Source: Streptomyces sp. 6-11-2
Lineage (GTDB): Bacteria; Actinomycetota; Actinomycetes; Streptomycetales; Streptomycetaceae
Reading direction: 5' to 3'
Assembly: GCF_006540305.1 (NCBI RefSeq)
Contig: NZ_BJOR01000001.1
Coordinates: 4,836,001-4,900,000, forward strand
Length of the DNA stretch: 64,000 nucleotides
Shown here: one piece after another, positions 18,540 through 28,542 of the stretch
Layout of the letters: the number at the start of each line of letters is the position of its first letter
How positions within the stretch are numbered: the stretch's first letter is position 1
Translations under genes and position numbers: made by a program
Notes under the pieces: model-generated
Databases searched by the model: none
Told to the model about the DNA's origin: nothing
Seen by the model: only the letters and a program-made list of their open reading frames with translations

Positions 18540-18925
18540 GCGGGCCCGCCGGCCCAGACCAGCACCGTGGTGAACGACGCGATCGCCGTGATCACGACGG
18601 CCAGCACGGGCAGCAGCCAGGAACCGGGCAGTGGCGCGTCACGGCGGATCGCGCGTTGGACGCGCCGCCAGTGCGGATAGGCCCCGCCCGTGATCACGAC
18701 GGCCAGCAGCGCGCACACGACCGCCAGGAGTTCTCGCGCGTGCGGGATCGCGAAGGCCGGTACGAGCTGCCGTACCGCCACCGCCGCCGCCAGCAGGCTG
18801 ACACCGGTACGGATCCAGGCGAGGAAGGTGCGCTCGTTGGCGAGCGTGAACCGGTAGTCCGGCTCCCTCTCCCCGCCATCGCCGCCGTCTTCTTCCTCGC
18901 GTCCCCGGTCGTTGCCCGTGACCAT
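18536..18925 (-). CDS. DUF202 membrane protein (YidH-like), upstream copy
   Basis: 129-residue DUF202 protein. An acidic N-terminus ([18 protein letters not shown]) is followed by the signature [20 protein letters not shown] and three membrane helices. The start at 18925 is preferred to a frame extension to 18979 because the extension is basic, without family similarity, and the shorter form has a purine-rich GGGAAGAG box upstream. It lies 119 nt after the MBL hydrolase and may be the tail of the ALDH-MBL operon. Confidence 0.83.
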   Translation of the reverse strand: MVTGNDRGREEEDGGDGGEREPDYRFTLANERTFLAWIRTGVSLLAAAVAVRQLVPAFAIPHARELLAVVCALLAVVITGGAYPHWRRVQRAIRRDAPLPGSWLLPVLAVVITAIASFTTVLVWAGGPA

Positions 18926-19044
18926 CCCGCTCTTCCCGCTTCCTTCCCGAGCCGTTCTGCACCTGTGGGCCGTCGGCACCCGTCCACACCCGCGTACACG
19001 CCCGTACGCGGCCGAGTGCGGGGGCCGCCGGACGCGCCGTCCGC

Positions 19045-19998
19045 TCAGCTCCCCGCGCGGACCACCGGGCCCGTGGCGACGGAGAACCGCGCGCCGCTCG
19101 TGGCGACGTCGATCGGGCCGTCGTACGTCGACGCGGCCTCGGTGCGCCAGTACTCGGCGTCCGCCGGCCCCGCGAAGTGGGACAGCACCAGGCGCCGCGC
19201 CCCGGCGGCCTTGGCGACCCGGCCGGCCCCGGCCGGCGGGGTGTGCGAGTTCTCCTGGTGGGCCAGGAAGGCGGGGGAGAAGCCACGGCTGCGGTAGAAG
19301 TCGAGGTTGACGGCCTCGTGGACGAGGACGTCGGTGCCCTCCGCCAGCCGGGCGAGGTTCGCCGACTCGGCCGTGTCACCGGAGAAGGTGATCGATCCGT
19401 AGGCGGAGTCGATCCGGTAGGCGAGAGCCGGGTGCACCGGCGGGTGGTCCACCAGGACGGCGGTCACCGTGATCCGCTCGTCGGCGTAGACCTCGAACGG
19501 CTCACCGGCGGCCGCGGAACCCCTGGCCGGGGCGGCCACCTCCGAGGCGCGCACCAGGTCCGCCAGCGGCGGCCGGTCCTCGTCGCCCACCCGGATGGCG
19601 ATGTCGTAGGAGAACGCGTCCAGGGCGGAGGCCACGAGGCGGTCCGTGCCGGCGAGGTGCCGGGTGCCGTCCTCCGGGTCGGGGCCGGGGCCGACGATGT
19701 GGACCGGGGTGGAGAAGCCGTGCACCGGGCGCCCCCAGTTCCACAGCAGGAACCCCGGGAGCTCGATCACGTGGTCGGAGTGCAGGTGCGTGATGAACCC
19801 CGCCCGGAAACGGTGCCCCCGCAGGCCGGCCTCGTTCGCGGCGCGGGTGCAGCCGATGCCGAAGTCGACCAGGTAGAAGGCGTCGTCGACGACGACCGCG
19901 CTGGCGATGCCGTGCTCGGGGCCTCGGATGGCGGGCCCGGCGGCGACGCCGAGCGTGATGAGGTCCATGCCGCGCTGTGCGGACGTGGTGTCGGTCAC
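19045..19998 (-). CDS. Metallo-beta-lactamase-fold hydrolase
   Basis: 317-residue MBL-fold protein of the RNase Z/arylsulfatase-like branch. The zinc motif [13 protein letters not shown] is near residue 92, further ligands lie in FSGDTAES and a C-terminal [11 protein letters not shown] family hydrolase rather than a tRNA nuclease is suggested because rnz is already present at 3682 and this copy sits in a catabolic cluster; possible roles are lactone or ester hydrolysis. The GTG start overlaps the ALDH stop by 4 nt, with GGAAGGA upstream, so translation is coupled to the dehydrogenase. Confidence 0.83.
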   Translation of the reverse strand: MTDTTSAQRGMDLITLGVAAGPAIRGPEHGIASAVVVDDAFYLVDFGIGCTRAANEAGLRGHRFRAGFITHLHSDHVIELPGFLLWNWGRPVHGFSTPVHIVGPGPDPEDGTRHLAGTDRLVASALDAFSYDIAIRVGDEDRPPLADLVRASEVAAPARGSAAAGEPFEVYADERITVTAVLVDHPPVHPALAYRIDSAYGSITFSGDTAESANLARLAEGTDVLVHEAVNLDFYRSRGFSPAFLAHQENSHTPPAGAGRVAKAAGARRLVLSHFAGPADAEYWRTEAASTYDGPIDVATSGARFSVATGPVVRAGS

Positions 19999-21419
19999 CG
20001 GCGCTGTCCTTCCGGTACGGGGGCCGCCTCGTGCGGTGTCGGGGTGTGGGGACGGGCGTTGACGGTCCTGGGTTCGAGGTACTCCTCCAGCCCCCAGCGG
20101 CCGCGCTCACGTCCGAGGCCGGAGGCCTTCCAGCCGCCGAACGGAGCGTCCGGTTCCACCTGGGTGTGCTGGTTGATCCAGACCGTGCCGGCCTCGATGC
20201 CCGCCGCCACCTCGTGGGCACGGTCCAGGTCGGGCGACCACACCGAGGCGCCGAGACCGAAGTCCTGCGCGTTCAGACCGTCGATCGTCGTCCGGAGGTC
20301 GTCGTAGGCCACGACCGGCAGGGCGTTGCCGAACTGCTCGGCGTCGACGAGGTCCATGCCGACCTCGGCGTCCGTGACGATCGTCGGTTCGAGGAAGTGA
20401 CCGGGCAGGTCGCAGCCGCGGCCGCCGCCCGCCGCGACCCGCGCCCCGGCGGCGACGGCGCCGTCGACCAGGCCACGGACGACGCCGTGCTGGGCGGCCG
20501 AGTGCATCGGGCCCATGGTCGACCCGGTGGCCACCCCGTGCCCGAGCCGGTGCCGGGCGACGGCCTCGGCCATGGCCTCGACCAGTTCGTCCCTCAGACC
20601 ACGCGGTACGAAGACCCGCTTGACGGCCATGCACACCTGTCCCGCGTTGCGGAAGGCCGAGCCGACGATGCCGGACGCGGTCGTCTGGACGTCCGCGTCC
20701 GGCAGGACGATCGCGGGGTCGTTCCCGCCGAGTTCCAGGGTGACGCGCTTGACCGTGGCGGCCGCCTGGGCGGCCACGGCGGTGCCGACCTCCGTCGACC
20801 CGGTGAAGGAGATCTTCCGTACGCCGCGCAGGGTGCTCAGCGCCACGTTGACCGCGCGGCCGGGACTGGTGCGGTACTGCAGCACACCGGCGGGCAGGAC
20901 CCGGTTCATGAGGTCGACCAGGGCCATGGTGGACAGCGGTGTCGTGGCCGAGGGCTTGGCGATGACGGTGCACCCGGCGGTCAGGGCGGGGGCGAGCTTC
21001 ACGCACAGCAGGGAGATGGGGAAGTTCCACGGCGTGATGGTGCCGACCAGGCCCACCGGCCGGTGGTGCACCTCGACGGTGCGGTCGGCCCGGTCGGGCA
21101 GCCTCTCCACCTCGTCCCAGGCGAGTGCGGCGTAGTGGTCCAGCAGCCCGGCGCCCACGCGGAACTCGCCGACGGCCTCGGCCAGAACCTTGCCCTGCTC
21201 CAGGGACAGCAGCCGTCCGAGTTCGTCCTCGTGGGCGCGGACGAGTTCCGCGCAGGCGTGCAGGGCGGCCTGCCGGGCCGAGCGGTCCGCGGCCCACGCC
21301 GGAGCGGCGGCCCGCGCGACGGCGACCGCCTGCCGTACCTCGTCCTCGCCGTGCACCGGGGCCCGGCCGACCGGCTCCAGCGTGGCCGGGTCGTGTACGG
21401 CGTACGTCTCTTGGGCCAT
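19995..21419 (-). CDS. Aldehyde dehydrogenase (NAD(P)+)
   Basis: 474-residue ALDH-superfamily enzyme. Seen: TPWNFP (oxyanion Asn), KPSATTPLS cofactor loop, FTGSTEVG, the general-base Glu in VTLELGGNDP near residue 240, and the nucleophile Cys in FRNAGQVCMAVKR near 273. AGGAGC is six bases before the ATG. Linked to the P450 cluster by shared palindromes, it would suit oxidation of an aromatic aldehyde (vanillin or benzaldehyde type) or of a short aldehyde from demethylation; the substrate is inference. It is divergent from the SDR gene and coupled to the MBL hydrolase. Confidence 0.9.
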   Translation of the reverse strand: MAQETYAVHDPATLEPVGRAPVHGEDEVRQAVAVARAAAPAWAADRSARQAALHACAELVRAHEDELGRLLSLEQGKVLAEAVGEFRVGAGLLDHYAALAWDEVERLPDRADRTVEVHHRPVGLVGTITPWNFPISLLCVKLAPALTAGCTVIAKPSATTPLSTMALVDLMNRVLPAGVLQYRTSPGRAVNVALSTLRGVRKISFTGSTEVGTAVAAQAAATVKRVTLELGGNDPAIVLPDADVQTTASGIVGSAFRNAGQVCMAVKRVFVPRGLRDELVEAMAEAVARHRLGHGVATGSTMGPMHSAAQHGVVRGLVDGAVAAGARVAAGGGRGCDLPGHFLEPTIVTDAEVGMDLVDAEQFGNALPVVAYDDLRTTIDGLNAQDFGLGASVWSPDLDRAHEVAAGIEAGTVWINQHTQVEPDAPFGGWKASGLGRERGRWGLEEYLEPRTVNARPHTPTPHEAAPVPEGQRR

Positions 21420-21491
21420 CTGCGTGCTCCTGGTCGGCGGCGGGGGTCGGGATCACACGATCCCCGCACGTCACGCCGTGGACAAGCAGGT

Positions 21492-21508
21492 CATCCACTC
21501 AGTGGAAA
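21492..21508. promoter_or_regulatory. Palindromic operator 2 (probable IclR site)
   Basis: CATCCACTCAGTGGAAA, with perfect 13-bp core TCCACTCAGTGGA, in the gap between the divergent ALDH and SDR genes. It shares TCCACTCAGT with operator 1. Its centre (21500) is 62 bp, about six helical turns, from operator 3. Confidence 0.65.
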
Positions 21509-21553
21509 GCGGACTGCCGGACGGTGGCCGCCGCACCCTTGGCGCCGCGGAGT

Positions 21554-21570
21554 TTTCCACAGGGTGGAAA
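21554..21570. promoter_or_regulatory. Palindromic operator 3 (probable IclR site)
   Basis: TTTCCACAGGGTGGAAA, perfect 7-bp arms around three bases, same arms and spacing as operators 1 and 2. It lies 88 bp before the SDR start. Confidence 0.65.
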
Positions 21571-21657
21571 GTGAGCTTGTCAATGATGCCGCTTCCCCCG
21601 CAGGCTCGGCCCGCGCCCCTGGTATCCCCGCATTCCGCCGACGAACGAGTGAGAGCC

Positions 21658-22467
21658 ATGACGAACAACACGCAGTTGCCCGTGGTCGTGACCGGGGTCG
21701 CCTCCGGTATCGGAGCGGCGGCCGGCCGCCTGCTCGTCGACAGGGGGCTGCCCGTCGTCGGAATCGACCGGTCGGTGCCCGAGTCCTTCGCGGGGACCTT
21801 CGTCCGGGCCGACCTGTCCACGCCCGCCGGCGCGCACGAGGCCGCGCGGAGCGTGCTGGCCGCCGCCCCGGACGGGCTCACGGGACTCGCCAACATCGCC
21901 GGGGTGCCCGGTACGGCGCCCTGGCGGACGGTGCTCGGCGTCAACGTCTTCGGCCTGCGGGAACTGACCGCCGCGCTGGTACCGGCGATCAGGGAGGGAG
22001 GCTGCGTCGTCAACCTCTCCTCGGCCGTGGCCACCGCCTGGGAGCGGAACCTGACCGCCGTACGGGCCTTCGCCCTCGCCCGCGACACCGAGGCGGCGCT
22101 CGACGCCGTGGCCCGCGACGAGGGCGTCACCGGCAACTCGTACCGCTTCTCCAAGGAGTGCGTGCGGTACCTCACCGAACACCTCGCGGCCGAGTACCTG
22201 TCCCGCAGGGTCCGGGTGACCTCCGTCAGCCCGGGGCCCGTGGCCACGCCGATCCTCGACGACTTCAAGCGGGACCACGGCGTCGCCAAGGTCGAGGGAG
22301 CCGGCGCCCTGCTCGGTCGGTTCGGGGAGCCGGCGGACATCGCCCGCGTCGTGGCCTTCCTGCTGAGCGACTCCGCGGCCTGGATCAACGGCACCGACAT
22401 CCGCGTCGACGGCGGCCTGACGGCCTACCGCACCGTCCAGGAGGCCTCCGAGGCCGGCACCGGCTGA
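21658..22467 (+). CDS. Short-chain dehydrogenase/reductase
   Basis: 269-residue classical SDR. The Rossmann motif TGVASGIGAAA is at residues 13-23, NIAG near 80, the Ser in NLSSAVATAW, and the catalytic YRFSK near 162; the C-terminal GEPADIARVVAFLLSD and INGTDIRVDGG are typical. It is related to the 3-alpha-hydroxysteroid/carveol dehydrogenase type with a short NAD-binding half. The purine run GAGTGAGAG precedes the ATG. Divergent from ALDH with two palindromic operators between, it probably oxidises an alcohol whose aldehyde product goes to ALDH. Confidence 0.9.
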   Translation: MTNNTQLPVVVTGVASGIGAAAGRLLVDRGLPVVGIDRSVPESFAGTFVRADLSTPAGAHEAARSVLAAAPDGLTGLANIAGVPGTAPWRTVLGVNVFGLRELTAALVPAIREGGCVVNLSSAVATAWERNLTAVRAFALARDTEAALDAVARDEGVTGNSYRFSKECVRYLTEHLAAEYLSRRVRVTSVSPGPVATPILDDFKRDHGVAKVEGAGALLGRFGEPADIARVVAFLLSDSAAWINGTDIRVDGGLTAYRTVQEASEAGTG

Positions 22468-23003
22468 CCCACGTCGCACGACCGCTCGCGGCGCGGCTCG
22501 GCCGGCCCGCCGGCCGGGGAGCGGTGACCTGGTGGCCGGCCGGCGGCCTCGCGGCCACGGGCCGCGGCGTCATGCCGGTGCGCCGCACGACGACTCGGGG
22601 CGCGGCGGCCTCGCGGCCGTCGCGGCTACGTCCGGCCCGCCTCGCGCAGCGTGTCGCAGCGGCACGCCCGCGTCCCGTGTCGTAGCCGCATGCGTGCGCC
22701 GCGTGCCGCAGGGCACCGCCGCCGTGGCCCCTCCGCCCCGAACCGTCCCGGGCCGGGGCCGGTTGCGAAAGCCCGCCTGCCCGCCTGCTTGCGGTGCCCG
22801 GGGCTCGGCGGACGTCCCGGGGCCCGCCCTCCGGGCGGACGACGGGGCTTCGCGGCAGGCACTCCGGCCGACAGGACCTTGCCGTCAGGCGTCCGTCACC
22901 AAGTCCCGAGTGTCAGGCGTGCGTTACCGAGGCCTGGGTGTCAGGCCCCCGTCACCAGGCTCCGGCCGGCAGGCCCCCCTCACCGGGCCCCGTCCGTCGG
23001 ACC
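22468..23003. other. 536-nt gap without credible gene
   Basis: GC-rich spacer between convergent SDR and the cytidine-deaminase-like gene. The first half is Arg/Ala-type low complexity with short repeats of GCGGCCTCGCGGCC; the second half carries the 28-bp tandem repeat annotated separately. I see no coding region or RNA gene here. Confidence 0.6.
22884..22995. repeat. Four tandem 28-bp repeats
   Basis: Four contiguous, diverged 28-bp units, each opening with GTCAGGC or GGCAGGC and carrying CCGTCACC-type middles, ending eight bases before the stop of the minus-strand deaminase-like gene. There are no spacers between units, so it is not a CRISPR array. Confidence 0.75.
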
Positions 23004-23366
23004 TCAGCCGTCCTCGCCCGCCGGCAGGGTGAGCCGTACGGTGCCGTCCGGGCCGGCCAGCAGGACCGGTGTGGCGGTGCCGCCCAGGTCCCGTACGGCG
23101 GCCCGGTCCTCCGGGGCGATCTCCTCCGCCTCGCTGACCACCGCCGCGGCCTCCAGGGACGTCGCCCCGGACGCGACGGCCATCGCCACCGCCGTCCGGA
23201 GGGCGCTCAGCTTCAGGGAGGCGAGGTGCACCGACCCGGCGACATACGTACGCCCCGTCTCGTCCCGTACGGCCGCGCCCTCCGGCACACCGTTGCGGGC
23301 CCGGGCCGAACGGGCCAGGGTGACGATCTTGAGGTCCTCGGGATCAAGCGCGTTGGTCTCGGTCAT
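23004..23366 (-). CDS. Cytidine-deaminase-like protein lacking zinc ligands
   Basis: 120-residue protein with the cytidine deaminase fold pattern (LVTLARSARARNGVPEGAAV, then a helix HLASLKLSALRTAVAMAVASG). In active enzymes this helix reads C/H-A-E and is followed by PCxxC; here the HAE triad is replaced by KLS and no Cys occurs anywhere, so zinc binding and deamination look impossible. Streptomyces proteins in this position are generally annotated as cytidine deaminase. Its place in the phoH-ybeY-CBS-MmcQ run suggests a structural or nucleotide-sensing role. It starts 66 nt after the MmcQ stop. Confidence 0.75.
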   Translation of the reverse strand: MTETNALDPEDLKIVTLARSARARNGVPEGAAVRDETGRTYVAGSVHLASLKLSALRTAVAMAVASGATSLEAAAVVSEAEEIAPEDRAAVRDLGGTATPVLLAGPDGTVRLTLPAGEDG

Positions 23367-23432
23367 GCCCCGAGCATAAGAGCCGCCCCGGCGGCCGCCG
23401 AGATCACCCCGGCGGCCGCGGAGTCCGGGTGC

Positions 23433-23792
23433 TCAGGCCCGGTCGAGACGGAGCCGGTCCGCGCGCGGCAGCCCCGCCACGACCAGGTCGTAGGAGTCCT
23501 CGACGAGCTCGCGGACCAGGCGGTCCGGGAGCCCGGCGTCGACCGTGACCGTGTTCCAGTGGCGCTTGTGCATGTGCCATCCGGGGACGATCAGGCCCTC
23601 GTGCTCGGCGCGCAGCCGGATCGCGTCCTCCGGGTCGCACTTGAGGTTGACCTTCAGCGGCCGGGAGTCCAGGGCCGACAGCGCGAACAACTTGCCCTGG
23701 ACCTTGAAGACCGAGGTCTCCGGATTGAAGGGGAAGTCCTCCACCACCGCGTTGAACGACAGGCAGAGGGCGCGCAGCTCCTCCGGGCTCAT
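23433..23792 (-). CDS. MmcQ/YjbR family protein
   Basis: 119-residue MmcQ/YjbR (CyaY-like fold) protein. Typical blocks: PEELRALCLSF, ETSVFKVQGKLFALS, VNLKCDPEDAIRLR, VPGWHMHKRHWNTV and a C-terminal LVEDSYDLVVAGLPR. The family is described as double-wing DNA-binding or frataxin-like; the role is unknown. Its ATG overlaps the stop of the CNNM/CBS gene (ATGA), so it is translationally coupled. Confidence 0.9.
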   Translation of the reverse strand: MSPEELRALCLSFNAVVEDFPFNPETSVFKVQGKLFALSALDSRPLKVNLKCDPEDAIRLRAEHEGLIVPGWHMHKRHWNTVTVDAGLPDRLVRELVEDSYDLVVAGLPRADRLRLDRA

Positions 23793-25099
23793 TCCGGCTT
23801 CCCCTCCCCGTCCCCGGTGGGGGCCGCCGGGCCCACCGGCTCCGCGAGCACGGTCACGATCTTGTTCCGGCGGCCGGCCGCGGCCTCCGCGGTCAGCCGC
23901 AGCTCCCGGCCGTCGGGCAGTTCCACGACCGACGACGCGCCCGCGATGGGAACCCGGCCCAGGGCCTTGGCGAGCAGCCCGCCGACCGTCTCCACGTCCT
24001 CGTCGTCGTACTCCTCCAGGCCGTACAGCTCGCCCAGGTCCGTGATGTCCAGGCGCGCGGTGACGCGGTAGCGGTCGTCGCCGAGCGGCTCCACCGGCGG
24101 CAGCTCGCGGTCGTACTCGTCGGTGATCTCGCCGACGATCTCCTCGAGGATGTCCTCGATGGTGACGATGCCGGCCGTGCCGCCGTACTCGTCGATGACG
24201 ACGGCGACGTGGTTGCGTTCCTTCTGCATCTCGCGCAGCAGGTCGTCGGCGTTCTTCGTGTCCGGCACGAAGACGGCCGGACGCATCGCCGTCGACACCA
24301 GCTCGCTCTCGGCGTCCCGGTTGATGTGCGTCTTGCGGGCCAGGTCCTTCAGATAGACGATCCCGACGATGTCGTCCTCGCTCTCGCCGGTGACCGGGAT
24401 CCGCGAGAAGCCGGAGCGCAGCGCCAGCGTGAGGGCCTGGCGGATGGTCTTGTACCGCTCGATCACCACCAGGTCGGTGCGCGGCACCATGACCTCGCGC
24501 ACGAGGGTGTCGCCCAGTTCGAAGACCGAGTGCACCATGCGCCGCTCCTCGTCCTCGATGAGCGACTCCTGCTCGGCCAGGTCGACCAGGGCGCGCAGCT
24601 CCGCCTCGGAGGCGAACGGGCCGCGCCGGAACCCCTTGCCGGGGGTCAGCGCGTTGCCGATGAGGATCAGCAGCGACGGGAGCGGGCCCAGCACCCGCGC
24701 GAGCGGCACCAGCACGTACGCCGCGGCGGTCGCCGTGTTCAGCGGGTGCTGGCGGCCGATGGTGCGCGGGGAGACCCCGACGGCCACGTACGAGACGAGC
24801 ACCATGACCGCGATGGCGACGACCAGCGCCTGGGCCGTGCCGGAGAACGCCTCCAGGCACGCGTAGGTGACCAGGGCGGCCGCCGCCATCTCGCAGGTCA
24901 CGCGGACCAGCAGCGCCAGGTTGAGGTAGCGGGTCGGGTCGGCGGCGACCTGGGCCAGCTTGGCGCTGCCGCGGCGGCCCGACTTCACGGCCCCCTCGGC
25001 ACGGAAGCTGGACACCCGCGCTAGGCCCGCCTCCGCGCAGGCGGCGAGCCAGGCGACGACGACGAGCGCGATCGCGCCGACGACGATCTGAGGGTTCAT
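23789..25099 (-). CDS. CNNM/CorC-type membrane protein with CBS pair
   Basis: 436-residue HlyC/CorC (CNNM) family protein, a putative magnesium/cobalt transporter or its regulator. N-terminal DUF21 membrane domain (about residues 1-180, four hydrophobic helices), a CBS pair at about 205-325 ([82 protein letters not shown]), then the CorC_HlyC FAD-like cap. It starts 8 nt after the ybeY stop. Placement next to ybeY and phoH is common in bacteria. Confidence 0.92.
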   Translation of the reverse strand: MNPQIVVGAIALVVVAWLAACAEAGLARVSSFRAEGAVKSGRRGSAKLAQVAADPTRYLNLALLVRVTCEMAAAALVTYACLEAFSGTAQALVVAIAVMVLVSYVAVGVSPRTIGRQHPLNTATAAAYVLVPLARVLGPLPSLLILIGNALTPGKGFRRGPFASEAELRALVDLAEQESLIEDEERRMVHSVFELGDTLVREVMVPRTDLVVIERYKTIRQALTLALRSGFSRIPVTGESEDDIVGIVYLKDLARKTHINRDAESELVSTAMRPAVFVPDTKNADDLLREMQKERNHVAVVIDEYGGTAGIVTIEDILEEIVGEITDEYDRELPPVEPLGDDRYRVTARLDITDLGELYGLEEYDDEDVETVGGLLAKALGRVPIAGASSVVELPDGRELRLTAEAAAGRRNKIVTVLAEPVGPAAPTGDGEGKPE

Positions 25100-25107
25100 G
25101 GGCGGGC

Positions 25108-25605
25108 TTACGAGACGGTGGGCGCCGGGGACGGGCCGTGCAGGCCCTGCTCGGCGCGCCAGCCGTCCACGATCGCTGCCTGCAGACCGAACATCTCGGC
25201 CTTCTCGTCCGGCTCCTCGTGGTCGTAGCCGAGCAGGTGCAGCACGCCGTGGACGGTGAGCAGCTGGAGCTCCTCGTCCATGGAGTGCTGCGTCGGAGCC
25301 TCGGCACCCTGCTTCGCGGCGACCTCGGGACAGAGCACGATGTCGCCGAGGAGGCCCTGCGGGGGCTCTTCGTCGTCCTTGGAGGGCGGCCGCAGCTCGT
25401 CCATCGGGAAGGACATGACGTCCGTGGGCCCCGGCAGGTCCATCCACTGGACGTGCAGCTGCTCCATGGCGTCGGCGTCCACGACGATCACCGAGAGCTC
25501 GGAGAGCGGGTGGATGCGCATGCGGGTGAGTGCGTAGCGGGCGATGTCGAGGATCGCCCGCTCGTCGACCTCGGTTCCCGACTCGTTGTTGACGTCGATC
25601 GACAT
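25108..25605 (-). CDS. ybeY: Endoribonuclease YbeY
   Basis: 165-residue zinc endoribonuclease of 16S rRNA 3'-end maturation and 70S quality control. The signature [11 protein letters not shown] (three His zinc ligands) is near residues 122-132, and [10 protein letters not shown] is the conserved core. It sits between phoH (12 nt) and the CNNM protein (8 nt) in one minus-strand operon. Confidence 0.96.
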   Translation of the reverse strand: MSIDVNNESGTEVDERAILDIARYALTRMRIHPLSELSVIVVDADAMEQLHVQWMDLPGPTDVMSFPMDELRPPSKDDEEPPQGLLGDIVLCPEVAAKQGAEAPTQHSMDEELQLLTVHGVLHLLGYDHEEPDEKAEMFGLQAAIVDGWRAEQGLHGPSPAPTVS

Positions 25606-25617
25606 GGTGGTGCTGGT

Positions 25618-26709
<1,092 letters not shown>

Positions 26710-26844
26710 GGGCCGGCGCTGAAGGCCTGCGGTTCCTCCTCGTCACGGCCGCACAAGTGACGGCGGCCTCGCGCTTCCAGGGTACGACGGGGGAGTGACA
26801 ACGCCGTAGGGCTTTTCGGCGACCGCGGCGACCCAGGGGCGGGA

Positions 26845-28197
26845 TCAGTCCGGCACGGGGGACGCGCCGGCCTCCGTCCCGGCCCCCCGCTGGGCCCGCA
26901 GCAGGTCCCGGAACCAGCGGTAGGACGCCTTCGGGGTGCGCTCCAGGGTCTCGTAGTCGACGTGCACCAGGCCGAACCGGCGGGCGAGGCCTTCCGCCCA
27001 CTCCCAGTTGTCCAGCAGCGACCACACGAAGTAGCCGCGCACGTCCACGCCCGACTCCAGGGCCCGGTGCAGGGCGCGGATGTGGCCGTCCAGGTAGGCG
27101 ATGCGGTCCTGGTCGTCGAGGCCCTCGTAGGAGCACCCGTTCTCTGTGATGACGACGGGCGGGAGCCGGTCGCCGTAGCGGTCGCGCAGGCCGGTCAGCA
27201 GCTCGGTCAGCCCCTCCGGGACCACGGGCCAGCCGAAGTCCGTGACGGGGTGGCCCTCGATCTCCCGTACCGAGAAGGGCAGTTCGGCGGGCAGGGTGAG
27301 ACCGCCGAACTCGATCTCCTCGCCGCTCGGAGCGCCCACCCGCGTCGGGGCGTAATAGTTGACGCCGTACCAGTCCAGGGGCTCCGCGATGACCTTCAGA
27401 TCCGAGTCGACGTCCGCGGGGGTGCCCGGCATCAGCTCGCCCAGCCCCTCGGGGTACCGGCCGAGCAGCAGCGGGTCGGCGAACAGGCGGTGCAGCAGCA
27501 GGTCGTAGAAGCCGGCCGCCTCGACGTCCGCCTGCTCCCCGGACGCCGGCCGGACGGGACTGTGCGAGTTGGCGATGCCGATGTCCGCGGCCCCGGCCGC
27601 GCGCAGCGCGCGGACCGCCAGGCCGTGGGCGAGCAGTTGGTGGTGGGCGGCCGGGAGCGCGTCGAACAGCAGCCGCTTCCCCGGTGCGTGCACGCCGAGG
27701 GCATGGCCGAGCAGGGTGTGCTCGGCGGGCTCGTTGAGCGTGATCCATTTCGTCACGCGGTCGCCCAGGCGCTCGGCGACCACCGACACATGGTCGGCGA
27801 ACCGCGCGGCCGTGTCCCGCTCCAGCCAGTCGAGGCGGGCCGGCAGGTCCCAGTGGAAGAGGGTCGGGACCGGACGGACGCCGGCCGCGCACAGCTCGTC
27901 GACCAGCCGGTCGTAGAAGTCCAGGCCGCCGGGGGAGTTCACCCGGGGCCAGGAGACGGAGAAGCGGTACGCGTCCACGCCGAGGCCGGCCAGCAGCGCC
28001 ACGTCCTCGCGGTGGCGGTGGTAGTGGTCGCAGGCCACCGCCGCCGTCGAGCCGTCCTTGACCCGTCCCGGCTCGGCCGAGAACGCGTCCCACACGGACG
28101 GCTCGCGCCGGTCGGCCGCCCCCTCGATCTGGTGGGCCGAGGTCGACACGCCCCACAGGAAGCCGGCCGGGAACCGGGGTATCGGGTTCGTCACCAT
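26845..28197 (-). CDS. Beta-glucosidase, GH1
   Basis: 450-residue glycoside hydrolase family 1 enzyme. N-terminal [15 protein letters not shown], acid/base Glu in TLNEP near residue 150, nucleophile Glu in [10 protein letters not shown] near 350 and the C-terminal [12 protein letters not shown] aglycone motif. It lacks a signal peptide and is probably cytosolic, splitting imported beta-glucosides. ATG 28197 is preferred over 28209 because TAAGGA abuts the latter. A palindrome TTACCGTAGGTAA lies just upstream. Confidence 0.93.
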   Translation of the reverse strand: MVTNPIPRFPAGFLWGVSTSAHQIEGAADRREPSVWDAFSAEPGRVKDGSTAAVACDHYHRHREDVALLAGLGVDAYRFSVSWPRVNSPGGLDFYDRLVDELCAAGVRPVPTLFHWDLPARLDWLERDTAARFADHVSVVAERLGDRVTKWITLNEPAEHTLLGHALGVHAPGKRLLFDALPAAHHQLLAHGLAVRALRAAGAADIGIANSHSPVRPASGEQADVEAAGFYDLLLHRLFADPLLLGRYPEGLGELMPGTPADVDSDLKVIAEPLDWYGVNYYAPTRVGAPSGEEIEFGGLTLPAELPFSVREIEGHPVTDFGWPVVPEGLTELLTGLRDRYGDRLPPVVITENGCSYEGLDDQDRIAYLDGHIRALHRALESGVDVRGYFVWSLLDNWEWAEGLARRFGLVHVDYETLERTPKASYRWFRDLLRAQRGAGTEAGASPVPD

Positions 28198-28211
28198 GGG
28201 CGGGATCATCC

Positions 28212-28224
28212 TTACCGTAGGTAA
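28212..28224. promoter_or_regulatory. Short palindrome before GH1 gene
   Basis: TTACCGTAGGTAA (arms TTACC/GGTAA), 15 bp upstream of the chosen GH1 start and over the possible ribosome-binding region. Such sites are often bound by TetR or LacI-type repressors; no regulator gene is adjacent, so the assignment is tentative. Confidence 0.35.
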
Positions 28225-28255
28225 CGGAAGTCAACGCCCGGGCGGTAAAAGGACC

Positions 28256-28522
28256 TCACGCCCCCTCCTTGAGCACGCGGGAGATGAGCTCGCGCTGCTC
28301 CCCGGTCAGCCGGGGATCGGCCGCGTACACCGTCCGGCCGTCCACGGTGATCTCGTAGCTGAAGCCGTCGGGCACCCCGGCCGGCGGCGCGGCCTTGCCG
28401 GCGGCCAGCGCCCGTTCGGCCAGGTCCCTCCACTGCGGGGCGTCGGACCGCCCCGAGACGTCCACCTCGGCGCGGCGCTCGATGCCCGCGAACCCTCCTG
28501 TGCGCCTCACTCGAATCCGCAT
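28256..28522 (-). CDS. Emfourin-type M4 protease inhibitor (protealysin-associated)
   Basis: 88-residue protein opening MRIRVRRTGGFAGIERRAEVD, the pattern I associate with the small inhibitors encoded beside protealysin-like proteases (emfourin). It begins 20 nt after the M4 protease stop in the same direction. Expected role: a cytosolic tight-binding inhibitor keeping its partner in check. No signal peptide, in line with the leaderless protease. Assignment rests on context and the N-terminal motif. Confidence 0.75.
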   Translation of the reverse strand: MRIRVRRTGGFAGIERRAEVDVSGRSDAPQWRDLAERALAAGKAAPPAGVPDGFSYEITVDGRTVYAADPRLTGEQRELISRVLKEGA

Positions 28523-28542
28523 GGTCCGTGTCTAGTACGGAA

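Noticed and set aside
19977..22685. Very long open frame opposite the ALDH gene
   Set aside because: High-GC antisense artefact; ALDH motifs and the ALDH-MBL coupling are on the minus strand.
22884..22995. Possible CRISPR array
   Set aside because: The 28-bp units are adjacent without spacers and have diverged; no cas genes nearby.
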